This document shows, piece by piece, positions 16,732 to 27,433 of a stretch of 64,000 nucleotides of DNA. Made by a program: the position numbers and the translations under genes. Source of the DNA: Shewanella glacialipiscicola (GTDB lineage Bacteria > Pseudomonadota > Gammaproteobacteria > Enterobacterales > Shewanellaceae); assembly GCF_023283485.1 (NCBI RefSeq), contig NZ_JAKILU010000003.1:186001-250000 (forward strand), given 5' to 3'. Under the pieces are notes generated by a model that was given only the letters and a program-made list of their open reading frames with translations, was not told the DNA's origin and made no database searches. How positions within the stretch are numbered: the first letter of the stretch is position 1; each line of letters opens with the position of its first letter.

Positions 16732-19018
16732 GCAGTTTCATTGCGTCACCGTTGGTAACCCTAATGCGGGTAAATCGACACTCTTTAACGCGCTAACTGG
16801 CGCGAATCAACAAGTCGGTAACTGGTCTGGTGTGACGGTTGAGAAAAAGACGGGCCATTTTACCTTAAATGGTGCTGATATCTATCTGACTGACTTACCC
16901 GGTATTTACGATCTTCTTCCCGCGGGTAATAGTTGTGACTGTTCTTTAGATGAGCAAATCGCGCAGCAGTATCTGGCTGAGCAACGCGTCGATGGCATTA
17001 TCAATTTAGTCGATGCGACCAATATCGAGCGCCACTTATATCTCACGGTTCAATTACGCGAACTTGCTATTCCTATGGTCGTTGTATTAAACAAAATCGA
17101 TGTCGCGATAAAGCATGGGATAAAAGTCGATTTAAAGAAAATGAGCCAAGAGCTTGGTTGCCCTGTAATTGGCGTGTGTTCGCGCGATCCCGCTGATGTA
17201 GAAAAAGTACAGGCACAAGTATTAGATTTACTGCAAGGGCGAGTGTCTGAAGCGCCATTAATGCTTAATTACGATGAACAAATTGAAACAGGCGTTAAGC
17301 TACTCTGTGGTAAAGATGAGCAATTAAGCCGCGGCCGCGCCTTAGCGATGTTAGGCAATGGTTCGGGTTGTGGTAGTTGTCAAAATGCTGAGTTGCAGGA
17401 TGAGATTAACACTTGCACCCAGAATATTTCTCAGCAAGGCCATGATATTGAAATTATGGTGGCCACGACTCGTTTTAACTTTGTTGAAAGGGTATTTCAA
17501 GGCTCAGTCAAAGCTGATGGTTTTCTTACGTTAAGTGACAAGCTAGATAAACTGATATTACACCCGGTGTTGGGTATTCCGGTGTTCTTATTGGTAATGT
17601 ATTTGATGTTTATGTTCAGCATCAATATTGGTAGTGCCTTTATCGATTTCTTTGATGTGTTTGCTGGCGCATTACTGGTGGACCATTTTGGGGCGTTTTT
17701 AACCAATATGGGTTCACCAACCTGGCTAGTTACAATTTTAGCGGGCGGTGTTGGCCAAGGTATTCAAACTGTTTCAACCTTTATCCCTGTTATCGCAGCG
17801 TTATTCCTTGCCTTGTCGGTACTAGAGAGTTCGGGTTACATGGCACGCGCGGCATTTGTGGTTGATGGTTTGATGCGTCGTATCGGCCTTCCGGGTAAAG
17901 CCTTCGTGCCGATGATTGTAGGTTTTGGTTGTTCAGTACCAGCGATCATGGCGACGCGGACCTTAGGCAGTGAACGTGAGCGTATCGTTACCGGTATGAT
18001 GGCGCCCTTTATGTCATGTGGCGCGCGTTTGCCCGTATATGCCTTATTTGCCGCGGCGTTTTTCCCTGATTCTGGCCAAAACTTAGTCTTTTTGCTTTAT
18101 GTTATTGGTATATTTGCAGCAATTGGTACGGGTCTATTACTCAGAAATACGCTGTTACCCGGTACCAGTAGTGCGGTAGTCATGGAGCTGCCAAGCTATG
18201 AGATGCCTAAACTGAAAGCCGTAATGGTTCGCACGGGTAAACGTACTAAGAGCTTTATTTTTGGTGCGGGTAAAACGATTGTTTTAGTCGTCACCTTTTT
18301 GAATTTTGTTAACGCTATTGGTGTTGACGGCACATTTGGTCATGAAGATAGCCAAGCATCATTGCTCAGTGTTGCGAGCCAAAAAGTGACGCCAATCTTT
18401 GCTCCGATGGGAATTGAACAAGATAATTGGCCTGCAACGGTTGGCATTATCACCGGTATTTTTGCGAAAGAAGCCGTAGTTGGTACGTTAAACAGCCTTT
18501 ATAGCAATACTGCTGCAGATGGTGCGGAGTTAACCCCGTTGGCCGATAGCTTTAGTGCTGCCTTGGCTACAATCCCCGCTAATTTATTTGGTTTAGATTT
18601 AGAGGACCCGTTGAAACTATCTGTTGGTGATGTCTCTAGCACCAGTGCTGCGGCAGAATCTCAAGGTGTTGCGACGTCAACATTTAGTGCTTTGCAAGCT
18701 GGTTTTACAACTAAGATAGCGGCATTTTCTTACTTGTTGTTTATCTTACTCTACACGCCGTGTGTTGCCGCAATGGGCGCTTTAGTGCATGAGTTTGGTT
18801 CTCGTTGGGCAACGTTTGCGGCGACTTGGACGTTCTCGTTAGCCTATGGTTCGGCCACAGTAGTGTATCAAGCGACAACCTTTAATGAGCATCCGCTACA
18901 ATCGAGTTTATGGATTGGTTTCTTCCTGTTTGCATTAGCGGCTTTTTACCTGTGGCTAAAACGAAAGGGCAGAAGAACACAGCAGATCATTCCGGGGATC
19001 CGCATTATTACTGAATAG
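16724..19018 (+). CDS. feoB: FeoB ferrous iron uptake transporter
   Basis: A 764-residue inner-membrane protein. The N-terminal G domain has GNPNAGKST (residues 11-19, G1), DLPGIYDL (G3) and VLNKID (G4). The membrane part carries the conserved GFGCSVPAIMATR and GFTTKIAAFSYLLFILLYTPCVAAMGAL segments typical of FeoB gates. It imports Fe(II), which is plentiful when the neighbouring Mtr system reduces ferric minerals. Start at the ATG overlapping the feoA stop; the longer frame from 16664 lies inside feoA. A CGSCQNAE cysteine pair in the cytoplasmic linker is present. The gene is followed by a hairpin terminator. Confidence 0.96.
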   Translation: MAKQFHCVTVGNPNAGKSTLFNALTGANQQVGNWSGVTVEKKTGHFTLNGADIYLTDLPGIYDLLPAGNSCDCSLDEQIAQQYLAEQRVDGIINLVDATNIERHLYLTVQLRELAIPMVVVLNKIDVAIKHGIKVDLKKMSQELGCPVIGVCSRDPADVEKVQAQVLDLLQGRVSEAPLMLNYDEQIETGVKLLCGKDEQLSRGRALAMLGNGSGCGSCQNAELQDEINTCTQNISQQGHDIEIMVATTRFNFVERVFQGSVKADGFLTLSDKLDKLILHPVLGIPVFLLVMYLMFMFSINIGSAFIDFFDVFAGALLVDHFGAFLTNMGSPTWLVTILAGGVGQGIQTVSTFIPVIAALFLALSVLESSGYMARAAFVVDGLMRRIGLPGKAFVPMIVGFGCSVPAIMATRTLGSERERIVTGMMAPFMSCGARLPVYALFAAAFFPDSGQNLVFLLYVIGIFAAIGTGLLLRNTLLPGTSSAVVMELPSYEMPKLKAVMVRTGKRTKSFIFGAGKTIVLVVTFLNFVNAIGVDGTFGHEDSQASLLSVASQKVTPIFAPMGIEQDNWPATVGIITGIFAKEAVVGTLNSLYSNTAADGAELTPLADSFSAALATIPANLFGLDLEDPLKLSVGDVSSTSAAAESQGVATSTFSALQAGFTTKIAAFSYLLFILLYTPCVAAMGALVHEFGSRWATFAATWTFSLAYGSATVVYQATTFNEHPLQSSLWIGFFLFALAAFYLWLKRKGRRTQQIIPGIRIITE

Positions 19019-19019
19019 G

Positions 19020-19076
19020 TTACTGAGTAACATTTACTGCGTCAGCATGACGGACCAATAAATGTCAGCTCAGTAA
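19020..19076. repeat. Long imperfect inverted repeat after feoB
   Basis: TTACTGAGT..CATTTA and TAAATGTCAGCTCAGTAA pair over most of their length with a roughly 20-base interior. It begins right at the feoB stop and precedes the intrinsic terminator. Role unknown; mRNA 3' structure is likely. Confidence 0.5.
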
Positions 19077-19084
19077 GAGTAAAG

Positions 19085-19113
19085 ATAAAAGCAGCTTTTA
19101 TGGCTGCTTTTAT
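19085..19113 (+). terminator. Terminator of feoAB
   Basis: AAAAGCAGC and GCTGCTTTT pair around TTTTATG and are followed by TATTGTTTT. Confidence 0.85.
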
Positions 19114-19229
19114 TGTTTTACTATCTCGGCCATAACCCATAGTTTTATCACTAGGCATTGTAACTAGTCGTGATCTGTAGGATCATGCTGGCTTTATTAA
19201 AATTGCCATTGTTCGCAAAGAGGAATTCC

Positions 19230-20900
19230 ATGAGTCATGTGGACACTGAAGTACGTCCGAGTAACTTTATTCGTAACATTATCGATGAAGATTTAAAAAC
19301 CGGTAAGCACACGAGTGTACAGACTCGTTTTCCGCCAGAACCCAATGGCTATCTTCATATCGGTCATGCTAAATCTATCTGCTTAAATTTTGGCATAGCG
19401 CGAGACTATAACGGTCTGTGTAATTTACGTTTTGACGATACCAATCCTGAAAAAGAAGACATTGATTATGTTAACTCTATTCAGGCGGATGTGCGTTGGC
19501 TTGGATTCCAATGGGATGGCGATGTGCGCTATTCATCAAACTACTTTGATCAGTTGCATCAATATGCGGTTGAACTGATCAATAAAGGTTTGGCCTATGT
19601 CTGTTTTTTAAATGCCGATGAAACTCGCGAATACCGTGGCACGTTGAAAGAGCCCGGTAAAAACAGTCCTTTCCGTGATACCTCAGTCGAAGAAAACTTG
19701 GCCTTATTTGCTAAGATGCGCGACGGTGGTTTTAAAGAAGGCGAGTGTGCGCTGCGTGCTAAGATTGATATGGCCTCGCCATTCATGTGCATGCGCGATC
19801 CTATCATCTACCGTATTCGTTTTGCCCATCATCATCAAACGGGTGACAAGTGGTGCATTTACCCAATGTACGACTTTACCCACTGTATTTCTGATGCGTT
19901 AGAACATATTACCCACTCTTTATGTACGCTAGAGTTCCAAGACAACCGTCGTTTATACGATTGGGTTTTGGATAATTTAAACGATTTTCAAGCGCCGAAT
20001 CGTACGCGTCAATACGAATTTTCACGCTTAAATCTCGAGTATACTTTGATGTCTAAGCGTAAGCTGAACGACCTCGTGACGCGTAAACTCGTATCAGGTT
20101 GGGATGACCCACGTATGCCAACGATTGCTGGCTTACGTCGCCGCGGATATACGCCAGCATCAATTCGCGAGTTCTGCCAACGTATTGGCGTGACTAAGCA
20201 AGAAAATATGATCGAGGTTGGCATGTTAGATGCCTGTATTCGTGAAGAATTGAACGAACATGCACCGCGTGCAATGGCCGTATTGCGTCCATTGAAAGTC
20301 ATCATCGAAAACTATGCCGAAGGTGAACTTGAGTATATTCAAGCGGCTGCTCATCCAAATGATGAAAGTATGGGCACGCGTGAATTAGCCTTTGGCCGTG
20401 AAATATTAATTGATGTCGCTGACTTTAAAGAAGAAGGCAATAAACAATACAAGCGTCTGGTGACCGGTAAAGAAGTGCGTTTACGTAATGCTTATGTGAT
20501 TAAGGCTGAGCGTTGTGATAAAGACAGTGATGGTAATATCACTACCGTTTACTGTACTTATGATCCTGAAACATTGGGTAAAAACCCCGCTGATGGCCGT
20601 AAAGTTAAAGGCGTTATCCATTGGGTTGAGGCATCAACGGCTAAACCTGCGCAGTTCCGTCTCTATCAGCGTTTATTTACCGATCCTAATCCAGCAGCTG
20701 CTGAGACTGTGGACGAAGTATTAAACCCAGAGTCACTGATTGTTGTGCAAGGCTTTGCTGAAGCAAGTTTAGTCAATGCACCCGCCGAAAAAGCCTATCA
20801 GTTTGAGCGTGAAGGTTATTTCTGTGCTGACAGTAAAGACTCATCACCGGATAATTTAGTGTTTAACTTAACCGTAGCACTGCGTGATTCTTTCGAGTAA
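19230..20900 (+). CDS. glnS: Glutaminyl-tRNA synthetase
   Basis: A 556-residue class I synthetase that charges tRNA-Gln in the cytoplasm; E. coli GlnS is 554 residues. The HIGH motif is in [15 protein letters not shown] near residue 36, and the KMSKS equivalent is MSKRKL near residue 270. The beta-barrel anticodon domains fill the C-terminal half. The start at 19230 ([22 protein letters not shown]) has a good AGAGGA site; the frame upstream adds 20 residues that are not family-like. It is a single-gene unit ending in a bidirectional terminator shared with the convergent Yip1-like gene. Confidence 0.97.
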   Translation: MSHVDTEVRPSNFIRNIIDEDLKTGKHTSVQTRFPPEPNGYLHIGHAKSICLNFGIARDYNGLCNLRFDDTNPEKEDIDYVNSIQADVRWLGFQWDGDVRYSSNYFDQLHQYAVELINKGLAYVCFLNADETREYRGTLKEPGKNSPFRDTSVEENLALFAKMRDGGFKEGECALRAKIDMASPFMCMRDPIIYRIRFAHHHQTGDKWCIYPMYDFTHCISDALEHITHSLCTLEFQDNRRLYDWVLDNLNDFQAPNRTRQYEFSRLNLEYTLMSKRKLNDLVTRKLVSGWDDPRMPTIAGLRRRGYTPASIREFCQRIGVTKQENMIEVGMLDACIREELNEHAPRAMAVLRPLKVIIENYAEGELEYIQAAAHPNDESMGTRELAFGREILIDVADFKEEGNKQYKRLVTGKEVRLRNAYVIKAERCDKDSDGNITTVYCTYDPETLGKNPADGRKVKGVIHWVEASTAKPAQFRLYQRLFTDPNPAAAETVDEVLNPESLIVVQGFAEASLVNAPAEKAYQFEREGYFCADSKDSSPDNLVFNLTVALRDSFE

Positions 20901-20966
20901 TTTACTGAATTAAATCAGTTTAACGTAGTGAGTTATATCGCTCTGTTGAATTGCTTAATCAAATCT

Positions 20967-20998
20967 AAAAAAGAAGGCCTTTTAGGCCTTCTTTTTTA
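20967..20998. terminator. Bidirectional terminator between glnS and the Yip1-like gene
   Basis: AAAAAAGAAGGCC and GGCCTTCTTTTTT pair around TTTTA; T runs occur on both strands between convergent genes. Confidence 0.92.
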
Positions 20999-21074
20999 TT
21001 TTACGGATTTAAGATAACGTTGCGCTGGATTTGCGTGAATCGCGATGAGTTAAAGTTATAGTTAATTTTAATGA

Positions 21075-21671
21075 CTATTGATACATAGGGCCAAAGCCTA
21101 AGCTCCATAGGATTACGCTGGTTGCCATTAACCCAACTAATAACACTAAACCAGCAGTTACCATTGAACTGGCATAAATAAAGCCTTTCTCCTCCGGAAT
21201 ATTCATAATGATTGGCACCCCTGCGTAGAGCAAATACACTGAGTAAGCCAAACCAATCAACCCCACTATCATGATAAACCACAGTACTGGATATAATGCC
21301 GCTAAACCGACCATAAACAGTGGTGTTGCAGTGTAGGATGCGAGTTCTAATGCTTGGGTATAGGTTGGATTAGCATCGAAAGTTTTTGCCATCCAATAGG
21401 CTAAATAGGCGAGGGCGAAGACGCCCGCAATAAGGCCTAAGTACATGCCCGCAGACATAAATAAGGCGCTTTGGGGCGTAAGATAAATAGGATCGCCAGC
21501 TCCAGGGTTCCAGCCAATATAAGCCGTAGCTATGTAGCTGCAAACCGCGGGGATTAAGGCGATAAGTACTACATGACTTAAACTACTTTTCAGTGCCTCA
21601 TGATTTTTTTCAATCGTTTGCCATTCTTGTTTAGGATGAGTGTAGAGCCCCATTAAGTGATTCAGTATCAT
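21075..21671 (-). CDS. Yip1-domain integral membrane protein
   Basis: A 198-residue protein with a short cytoplasmic N-terminus (MILNHLMGLYTHPKQEWQTIEK, typical of bacterial Yip1-family proteins) and five hydrophobic segments: HVVLIALIPAVCSYIATAYIG, ALFMSAGMYLGLIAGVFALAYLAYWMA, ASYTATPLFMVGLAALYPVLWFIMIVGLIGLAYSVYLLYAGV (two spans) and ASSMVTAGLVLLVGLMATSVIL. The GVP..M.IPEEKGF motif before the last span is typical. Function in bacteria is unknown. It stands alone, convergent with glnS. Confidence 0.8.
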   Translation of the reverse strand: MILNHLMGLYTHPKQEWQTIEKNHEALKSSLSHVVLIALIPAVCSYIATAYIGWNPGAGDPIYLTPQSALFMSAGMYLGLIAGVFALAYLAYWMAKTFDANPTYTQALELASYTATPLFMVGLAALYPVLWFIMIVGLIGLAYSVYLLYAGVPIIMNIPEEKGFIYASSMVTAGLVLLVGLMATSVILWSLGFGPMYQ

Positions 21672-21935
21672 TATAATTATCCTTGTTCAGCATTGATAAA
21701 TGGCTCGCCAAACGTCAGACGAGCTGATAACAGCTCCACAATCGAGGTTAAAACAGTGTCTTGTTTTTTAACTATCGATTGGTTACACAAACAAAACTGA
21801 AATACAGCGTGATCAATATCTCGGTTTTATAAAGTGTAGAACATTTATTGAACAAAAAATCTTGTACGTCAAGTTTACTAAGCCCTAGTGCTGTAGCTTA
21901 TAGGTAAATATGCGTAAAATAGCCTAATACTGAGA

Positions 21936-22724
21936 ATGATCTTGAGTGACTCCATGCAGCAACTTCTTGCCCCCATCCACGCCTTTCTTCGCTGTGATAC
22001 GCCGCAAACTTGGATTGATATCGCGATAAAATCAGATTCTTTGGATGAGCTGCTGATTGACCATTGTAACTGTGAGTTAAAAGCTGCGCAGACCGCGATT
22101 TTTTTGCTACGAAAATATGCGTTAGATAAAGATAGCGGCCGAACTTTGTTGGCATGGGCTAAACCCTATGAAGAGTTTATCTATTCGCAAGATCACGATG
22201 TGGTGAGTTTTCTGGCCCGTGATGTGAAAAAGAATGAGTTGGTAACTGACCTTATACCTAAGCCCAACTTTACGTTTGCCGCGAATTTGGTTTCACCTTT
22301 GATCCGCTTGATTAAAGAAGAGTTTCATCATTTTGAACAAGTATTGGAGTTGATGCATAAACGTGGCATCGATTACCGTAATATTCGCGCGGGCCGTTAT
22401 GCCAAGGGCATGATGAGTCATGTGACCACCCATGAAAAAGATATCCTGCGAGATAAGTTGATTGTGGGGGCGTATATTGAAGCGCGTTCGTGCGAGCGTT
22501 TTGCTAAGTTGGCGCCTTATTTAGACAGTGAACTGAGTAAATTTTATGTGTCATTGTTGCGCTCTGAAGCGCGTCATTATCAAGACTATCTTGCGCTAGC
22601 ACAGTTGGTTTCACCAGAGGATATTAGTGAGCGAGTAAAGTACTTTGGTGAGGTCGAGGCTGAGTTGATTTTGGCGCCGGATGATGAGTTTCGTTTCCAC
22701 AGTGGGTCGCCACTATCAATTTGA
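21936..22724 (+). CDS. miaE: tRNA 2-(methylthio)-N6-isopentenyladenosine-37 hydroxylase MiaE
   Basis: A 262-residue ferritin-like diiron monooxygenase that hydroxylates ms2i6A at position 37 of tRNAs, an O2-dependent step. The diiron ligands are visible as E in CNCELKAAQ near residue 50, ExxH in EEFHHFEQV near 130, E in IEARSCERF near 185 and ExxH in RSEARHYQDY near 215. The start at 21936 gives MILSDSMQQLLAPIHAFL; an ATG at 21954 (MQQLL) is nearly as good. It is convergent with lpxH, with a palindrome between them. MiaE is typical of Shewanella, Pseudomonas and Salmonella and missing from E. coli. Confidence 0.9.
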   Translation: MILSDSMQQLLAPIHAFLRCDTPQTWIDIAIKSDSLDELLIDHCNCELKAAQTAIFLLRKYALDKDSGRTLLAWAKPYEEFIYSQDHDVVSFLARDVKKNELVTDLIPKPNFTFAANLVSPLIRLIKEEFHHFEQVLELMHKRGIDYRNIRAGRYAKGMMSHVTTHEKDILRDKLIVGAYIEARSCERFAKLAPYLDSELSKFYVSLLRSEARHYQDYLALAQLVSPEDISERVKYFGEVEAELILAPDDEFRFHSGSPLSI

Positions 22725-22780
22725 CTTTAAAGATTTTTAAATTTAAGCCTTGCAGGGTTAGCTCGAACTTACTGAAACGA

Positions 22781-22804
22781 TTAACGGTTCGAGCGAACCG
22801 TTAA
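22781..22804. terminator. Perfect hairpin between convergent miaE and lpxH
   Basis: TTAACGGTTC and GAACCGTTAA form a 10-bp perfect stem around GAGC. There is no strong T run on either side, so it may be a weak bidirectional terminator or a protein site. Confidence 0.45.
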
Positions 22805-22851
22805 TATGAAGCGTCGTTAAGCTTAAATGATGTCAATAAAAGTAACCTAAC

Positions 22852-23574
22852 TTAAGTTGTCGGCTCAAAAGGTAACGATTCTAAACTAATCCCTTCAGCG
22901 CTTACACTCAGTACACTTCCTTGTTCATACCAATCACCCACCACAATGCGTTTACAGCCATTATCGAGTTGATGAATCGCGGGTCTATGGGTGTGACCGT
23001 GGATCATCTGCTGAGTATGCGTCTGGACAAATAATGCCTCGACCGCATTGGGCTCCACATCCATGATGGTATAGCTTTTTTGCTGATTGCTACTCTTACT
23101 CTTATTACGAATTTTATTAGCAATACCTTGGCGAGTTTTTCTCGATAAGCAACCGTATAACCATCTTGCTAGTGCAAAACTGCGCAACTTTCTAAAGCGT
23201 TGGTAAGCCTTATCTAACGTACATAAGCTGTCACCGTGTAAAATGACTGTTTCTACACCGTATAAATTCAAGCAAGTCACTTCGGGTAAGATTTGCATAC
23301 CTGCGGCGCGCGCAAATTGCTTACCTAGCATAAAGTCACGATTGCCGTGGATGAAATACACCGGCAGCTTTTGTGATACTTGCTTGAGCTTTTTGGCGAG
23401 TTCGAGGGCAAAAGGCAAGGCGATATCATCGCCAACCCAGACTTCAAACAAATCACCGAGGATGTAGAGGGCGTCGGCATCATCGAGTTGTGTATCGAGG
23501 AAATGAGTGAACGCTTGGGTGATATCAAGGCGATCTGCACTCAGGTGCAGATCGCCTATAAATAGAGTTCGCAT
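22852..23574 (-). CDS. lpxH: UDP-2,3-diacylglucosamine diphosphatase LpxH
   Basis: A 240-residue metallophosphoesterase that hydrolyses UDP-2,3-diacylglucosamine to lipid X, the fourth step of lipid A synthesis, at the inner face of the cytoplasmic membrane. The metal-binding motifs are all present: GDLHLS (residues 7-12), [11 protein letters not shown] near 40, HGNRDFM near 76, HGDSLC near 113 and HGHTHRP near 195. It starts 9 bases after ppiB on the same strand, the same ppiB-lpxH pairing as in E. coli. Confidence 0.95.
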   Translation of the reverse strand: MRTLFIGDLHLSADRLDITQAFTHFLDTQLDDADALYILGDLFEVWVGDDIALPFALELAKKLKQVSQKLPVYFIHGNRDFMLGKQFARAAGMQILPEVTCLNLYGVETVILHGDSLCTLDKAYQRFRKLRSFALARWLYGCLSRKTRQGIANKIRNKSKSSNQQKSYTIMDVEPNAVEALFVQTHTQQMIHGHTHRPAIHQLDNGCKRIVVGDWYEQGSVLSVSAEGISLESLPFEPTT

Positions 23575-23583
23575 TAGGCGCTA

Positions 23584-24078
23584 TTATGCCGTAACGCTAA
23601 CTTTTTCAATCACAACCGCTTCTAAAGGTACATCTTGGTGCATGCCTTTATTACCAGTGCTAACCGCTTTGATTTTTTCAACAATATCCATACCTTCAAC
23701 GACTTCACCAAATACGCAGTAGCCCCAACCTTGGTTGTTCTCTGCTTTAAAGTCTAAGAAAGTGTTGTCATTAATGTTAATAAAAAATTGTGCAGTGGCT
23801 GAATGGGGATCAGAGGTACGTGCCATAGCCACAGTACCAGTGCGATTTGATAAGCCATTGTTCGCTTCATTTTTCACGGGCTCGCCGCTACGCTTTTGGC
23901 TCATGTCTTCATTAAAGCCACCACCTTGGATCATGAAACCGTCAATCACACGGTGGAAGATAGTGCCGTCGAAGAAACCTTCGTCAACATATTTCATGAA
24001 GTTTGCTACTGTTAACGGTGCTTTTTCAGCATTTAGTTGCAGTTTAATATCGCCAAAATTGGTGTGTAATGTGATCAT
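23584..24078 (-). CDS. ppiB: Peptidyl-prolyl cis-trans isomerase B (cyclophilin)
   Basis: A 164-residue cytoplasmic cyclophilin, same length as E. coli PpiB. The signature [14 protein letters not shown] near residue 41 contains the catalytic Arg, and [11 protein letters not shown] near 93 and [13 protein letters not shown] near 128 are typical. There is no signal peptide, so it is the cytoplasmic form and not PpiA. It is divergent from cysS and leads the ppiB-lpxH pair. Confidence 0.95.
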   Translation of the reverse strand: MITLHTNFGDIKLQLNAEKAPLTVANFMKYVDEGFFDGTIFHRVIDGFMIQGGGFNEDMSQKRSGEPVKNEANNGLSNRTGTVAMARTSDPHSATAQFFININDNTFLDFKAENNQGWGYCVFGEVVEGMDIVEKIKAVSTGNKGMHQDVPLEAVVIEKVSVTA

Positions 24079-24218
24079 GTTTTCATACTCTCCGTAAATA
24101 GTGGCGCGATTCTAACTTATCTAAGATTGCGCGCAAAGTGCAGTATTCAAAAGCGGACTTGCCGTGGTAGACTGACTCATTGATTTTACACCTGAATGTA
24201 TCATTAAAGAGAATATCG

Positions 24219-25598
24219 ATGTTAAAGATTTACAACAGTATTACCCGCCAAAAACAGGAATTTAAGCCAATTACTCCCGGGAAAATTGGCATGTATGTAT
24301 GTGGTGTGACCATATACGATCTCTGTCATATTGGTCACGGGCGTACTTTTGTTTCCTTTGACATGATAGTGCGTTACCTGCGTTATGCGGGTTATGAAGT
24401 GAACTTTCAACGCAATATTACCGATGTTGACGACAAAATTATTAAGCGCGCCAACGAGAATAACGAAAGCTGTGAAGCCTTAACCGAACGTCTTATTGGT
24501 GAAATGCATCAAGACTTTGATGCTTTAAATATGTTGCGCCCCGACTTTGAACCACGCGCAACACTGCATATCGAAGAAATTATCGACATGGTCGAGTTAT
24601 TACTCGCTCGTGGTCATGCCTATGTAGCGAGTGACGGTGATGTACTTTTCAGCGTGGCCTCTTATCCTGATTATGGTCGTTTATCGGGGCAGAATTTGGA
24701 TCAGCTACAAGCTGGTGCTCGGGTAGAAGTTGACGAAACCAAGCAAAATCCGATGGATTTTGTGCTGTGGAAAATGTCTAAGCCAGGTGAACCAACCTGG
24801 GAATCACCATGGGGACCGGGTCGTCCAGGCTGGCATATTGAATGTTCTGCCATGAACAGCAAACATTTAGGTCTGCATTTTGATATTCATGGCGGGGGTT
24901 CAGACCTACAATTCCCACACCATGAGAACGAAATAGCTCAGTCCTGCTGTGCCCACGACACGCCCTACGTAAACTATTGGATGCACACTGGCATGGTGAT
25001 GGTCGACCGTGAAAAAATGTCTAAATCTTTAGGCAACTTCTTCACTATCCGTGATGTACTTGGCCATTATGATGCTGAAACGGTGCGCTATTTCCTGTTG
25101 TCTGGCCATTATCGTAGCCAACTGAACTATTCAGAAGATAACTTAAAACAAGCTCGCTCAGCATTAGAGCGTTTATATACTGCGTTAAAAGATGTCGATT
25201 TAACTGCTATAGCCGCACCCGCAGAAGAGTTTGTCGCAAGATTTAATGCGGCCATGGACGATGACTTTAATACGCCTGAAGCCTATTCAGTGCTATTTGA
25301 TATGGTGCGTGAGGTTAATCGTTTAAAGCTAACCAATATGACGCAAGCATCTGCGTTAGCGGTCACGTTAAAGCAGTTAGCGGATGTTTTAGGCCTATTA
25401 AGCCAACCGCCAGAGACTTTCTTTCAAGGTGGTGGTAGTGACGATGAAGTGGCCGAAATTGAAGCCTTAATTGTTGAACGTAACCGTGCTCGTACTGAAA
25501 AGGATTGGTCTGCTGCCGATGTGGCGCGTAATCGCTTAAATGAGTTAGGGGTTGAGCTCGAAGATGGCCCTGGTGGCACTACTTGGCGTAAGAAATAA
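24219..25598 (+). CDS. cysS: Cysteinyl-tRNA synthetase
   Basis: A 459-residue class I synthetase (E. coli 461). [19 protein letters not shown] holds the first zinc-ligand Cys and the HIGH motif near residues 28-40; WHIECSAMN near 207 and FPHHENE near 233 supply the other zinc ligands; KMSKSLGN lies near 267. The start at 24219 gives [12 protein letters not shown] with AAAGAG upstream. The short overlap-free space to ppiB must contain both divergent promoters. A strong terminator follows. Confidence 0.97.
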   Translation: MLKIYNSITRQKQEFKPITPGKIGMYVCGVTIYDLCHIGHGRTFVSFDMIVRYLRYAGYEVNFQRNITDVDDKIIKRANENNESCEALTERLIGEMHQDFDALNMLRPDFEPRATLHIEEIIDMVELLLARGHAYVASDGDVLFSVASYPDYGRLSGQNLDQLQAGARVEVDETKQNPMDFVLWKMSKPGEPTWESPWGPGRPGWHIECSAMNSKHLGLHFDIHGGGSDLQFPHHENEIAQSCCAHDTPYVNYWMHTGMVMVDREKMSKSLGNFFTIRDVLGHYDAETVRYFLLSGHYRSQLNYSEDNLKQARSALERLYTALKDVDLTAIAAPAEEFVARFNAAMDDDFNTPEAYSVLFDMVREVNRLKLTNMTQASALAVTLKQLADVLGLLSQPPETFFQGGGSDDEVAEIEALIVERNRARTEKDWSAADVARNRLNELGVELEDGPGGTTWRKK

Positions 25599-25641
25599 GC
25601 TTATTAGCTGTTATCTTCAATATAGGTTAATCGCCTGACAT

Positions 25642-25671
25642 AAAAAAACCTGCATTATGCAGGTTTTTTTA
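25642..25671. terminator. Bidirectional terminator between cysS and folD
   Basis: AAAAAACCTGCA and TGCAGGTTTTTT pair around TTA, with T runs on both strands between convergent genes. Confidence 0.93.
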
Positions 25672-25690
25672 TGCTTGCAGAACCCAGAAC

Positions 25691-26545
25691 CTAGTCGTGA
25701 TACTGCTCTGCAGCGTGTAAGGTGTTTTCTAAAAGGCTTGCTATGGTCATTGGGCCAACGCCGCCAGGTACAGGAGTAATAAAACTGGCATGTTGCGCTG
25801 CTACATCATATTGCACATCGCCGACTAAGGAACCGTTATCTAAACGGTTAATGCCCACATCAATGACAATCGCGCCAGGTTTTATCCATTCTCCAGGAAT
25901 AAAGCCGGGTTTACCCACCGCAACGACGACTAAATCTGCGAGGCGGATTTTTTGCTCAAGATTTTTAGTGAAACGGTGACAAGTGGTCGTAGTGCAACCC
26001 GCCAGCAGTAATTCTAAGGTCATAGGGCGACCGACAATATTAGATGCACCAACCACTACGGCATCTAAACCATAGGTATCAACGCCGGTGGATTTGATGA
26101 GCGTCATGATGCCCATCGGTGTGCATGAGCGCAGCACAGGAATACGCTGGGCTAAACGGCCAACGTTGTATGGGTGAAAGCCATCGACATCTTTATCTGG
26201 GCGAATACGCTCGATAACTTTTGAATCTTCAATATGGGCAGGCAAGGGAAGTTGCACTAAAATGCCATCGATTGTCGGATCATCATTAAGGCTATCAATA
26301 AGGCTTAATAATTCATGTTCACTGCAACTGGTTTCTAAATCGTATGAATGAGAAATAAAGCCAACTTCTTCACACGCCTTACGTTTGCTTCCAACATAAA
26401 CCTGAGATGCCGGATCGGCCCCCACTAATATTACGGCTAAACCCGGTATGCGCTGTCCAGCCTCTTTGCGGGCGGTGACTTTTTTACGCAGTTGAGTGCG
26501 GATGGATTGAGCAATCGCCTTGCCGTCGATTATTTGGGCTGTCAT
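25691..26545 (-). CDS. folD: Bifunctional methylenetetrahydrofolate dehydrogenase / methenyltetrahydrofolate cyclohydrolase
   Basis: A 284-residue cytoplasmic enzyme that converts 5,10-methylene-THF to 10-formyl-THF with NADP, feeding purine and formyl-Met-tRNA synthesis. Motifs: [14 protein letters not shown] near residue 50 with the catalytic Lys, QLPLPAHI near 98, the NADP-binding [11 protein letters not shown] near 163 and [11 protein letters not shown] near 258. Length equals E. coli FolD (288) within a few residues. It is convergent with cysS. Confidence 0.96.
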   Translation of the reverse strand: MTAQIIDGKAIAQSIRTQLRKKVTARKEAGQRIPGLAVILVGADPASQVYVGSKRKACEEVGFISHSYDLETSCSEHELLSLIDSLNDDPTIDGILVQLPLPAHIEDSKVIERIRPDKDVDGFHPYNVGRLAQRIPVLRSCTPMGIMTLIKSTGVDTYGLDAVVVGASNIVGRPMTLELLLAGCTTTTCHRFTKNLEQKIRLADLVVVAVGKPGFIPGEWIKPGAIVIDVGINRLDNGSLVGDVQYDVAAQHASFITPVPGGVGPMTIASLLENTLHAAEQYHD

Positions 26546-26714
26546 GGGTGTAGGATATCCTTTATATGGGCGATGGTTAAAACAGAGATTGGCAATCGCC
26601 GTTATTTTAACAGGGCACAGCTACTGTGTCATGATTAAAGCTGATATCGAATGGATTTAAAAAACGATATTAGCCTGATAATTCAGCACCTAGAGTCAAT
26701 CATTAAAAAAATCG

Positions 26715-26743
26715 TTGACGGGTGCAAAGTGAGGCGATAAGAT
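26715..26743 (+). promoter_or_regulatory. Promoter of the tRNA-Pro-Arg-His cluster
   Basis: TTGACG (26715-26720), a 17-base spacer and TAAGAT (26738-26743), a strong sigma-70 pair. The bases after the -10 (GCGCTCC) are GC-rich, as in stringently controlled stable-RNA promoters. The first tRNA starts 70 bases downstream. Confidence 0.82.
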
Positions 26744-26812
26744 GCGCTCCGTTCTCAGGCACATGTGTTGATGTCGTCTGTAAACCTCGTTTTTGTTATA
26801 CAGCAAGACTTT

Positions 26813-26889
<77 letters not shown>

Positions 26890-27007
26890 CTTTAAAATCA
26901 TTTGCACTAATTTGAGTTAAAACTATTTTGGACTCAAAAAGCGAATGATAGGGTTAGCATAAATGCTTTCCAAATCGGTTAGGATACAGAACATTCTGTA
27001 AAACCAT

Positions 27008-27084
27008 GCGCCCGTAGCTCAGTTGGATAGAGCACCCGCCTTCTAAGCGGGTGGTCGCAGGTTCGAATCCTGCCGGGCGTACCA
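27008..27084 (+). tRNA. tRNA-Arg (anticodon TCT)
   Basis: 77 bases with encoded CCA. Acceptor GCGCCCG pairs with CGGGCGT (one G-T pair); the anticodon stem CCCGC/GCGGG encloses CTTCTAA; the T arm is GCAGGTTCGAATCCTGC. Confidence 0.97.
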
Positions 27085-27092
27085 GTTTCAAT

Positions 27093-27169
27093 GGTGATTG
27101 TAGCTCAGTTGGTAGAGTCCCGGATTGTGATTCCGGTTGTCGTGGGTTCGAGCCCCATCAGTCACCCCA
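27093..27169 (+). tRNA. tRNA-His (anticodon GTG)
   Basis: 77 bases including the extra 5' G (position -1) typical of tRNA-His and encoded CCA. Acceptor GTGATTG pairs with CAGTCAC; the anticodon stem CCGGA/TCCGG encloses TTGTGAT. It starts 8 bases after tRNA-Arg. Confidence 0.97.
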
Positions 27170-27193
27170 TTTTTAGTACTTTGAGTACAAAAT

Positions 27194-27221
27194 AAAAAAA
27201 GCGACCTAGGTCGCTTTTTTT
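27194..27221 (+). terminator. Terminator of the tRNA cluster
   Basis: AAAAAAAGCGACC pairs with GGTCGCTTTTTTT around TA, 24 bases after tRNA-His. Confidence 0.95.
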
Positions 27222-27246
27222 ATACCTCAGATTCGGCTATAGAGGC

Positions 27247-27275
27247 TCGACTCTGCAGAAAACGGTGGCTATAAT
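27247..27275 (+). promoter_or_regulatory. Likely sigma-70 promoter of tig
   Basis: TCGACT (27247-27252), a 17-base spacer and a perfect TATAAT (27270-27275) preceded by TGGC. It lies about 160 bases before the tig start and after the tRNA terminator. Confidence 0.65.
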
Positions 27276-27433
27276 GTCGCGTCTTGATAGATATCAAATA
27301 TTATGAGCGACTTGTGCCTAAAGCCAGTGGTGGTAGGCATTGTAGTCAAATTTAATGATCAAGAAACGAATACCTGAATAGTTGATAACTCGGCTATTAC
27401 TAAAGGACGTTAGACAAATTTCGAGGTAAAACA

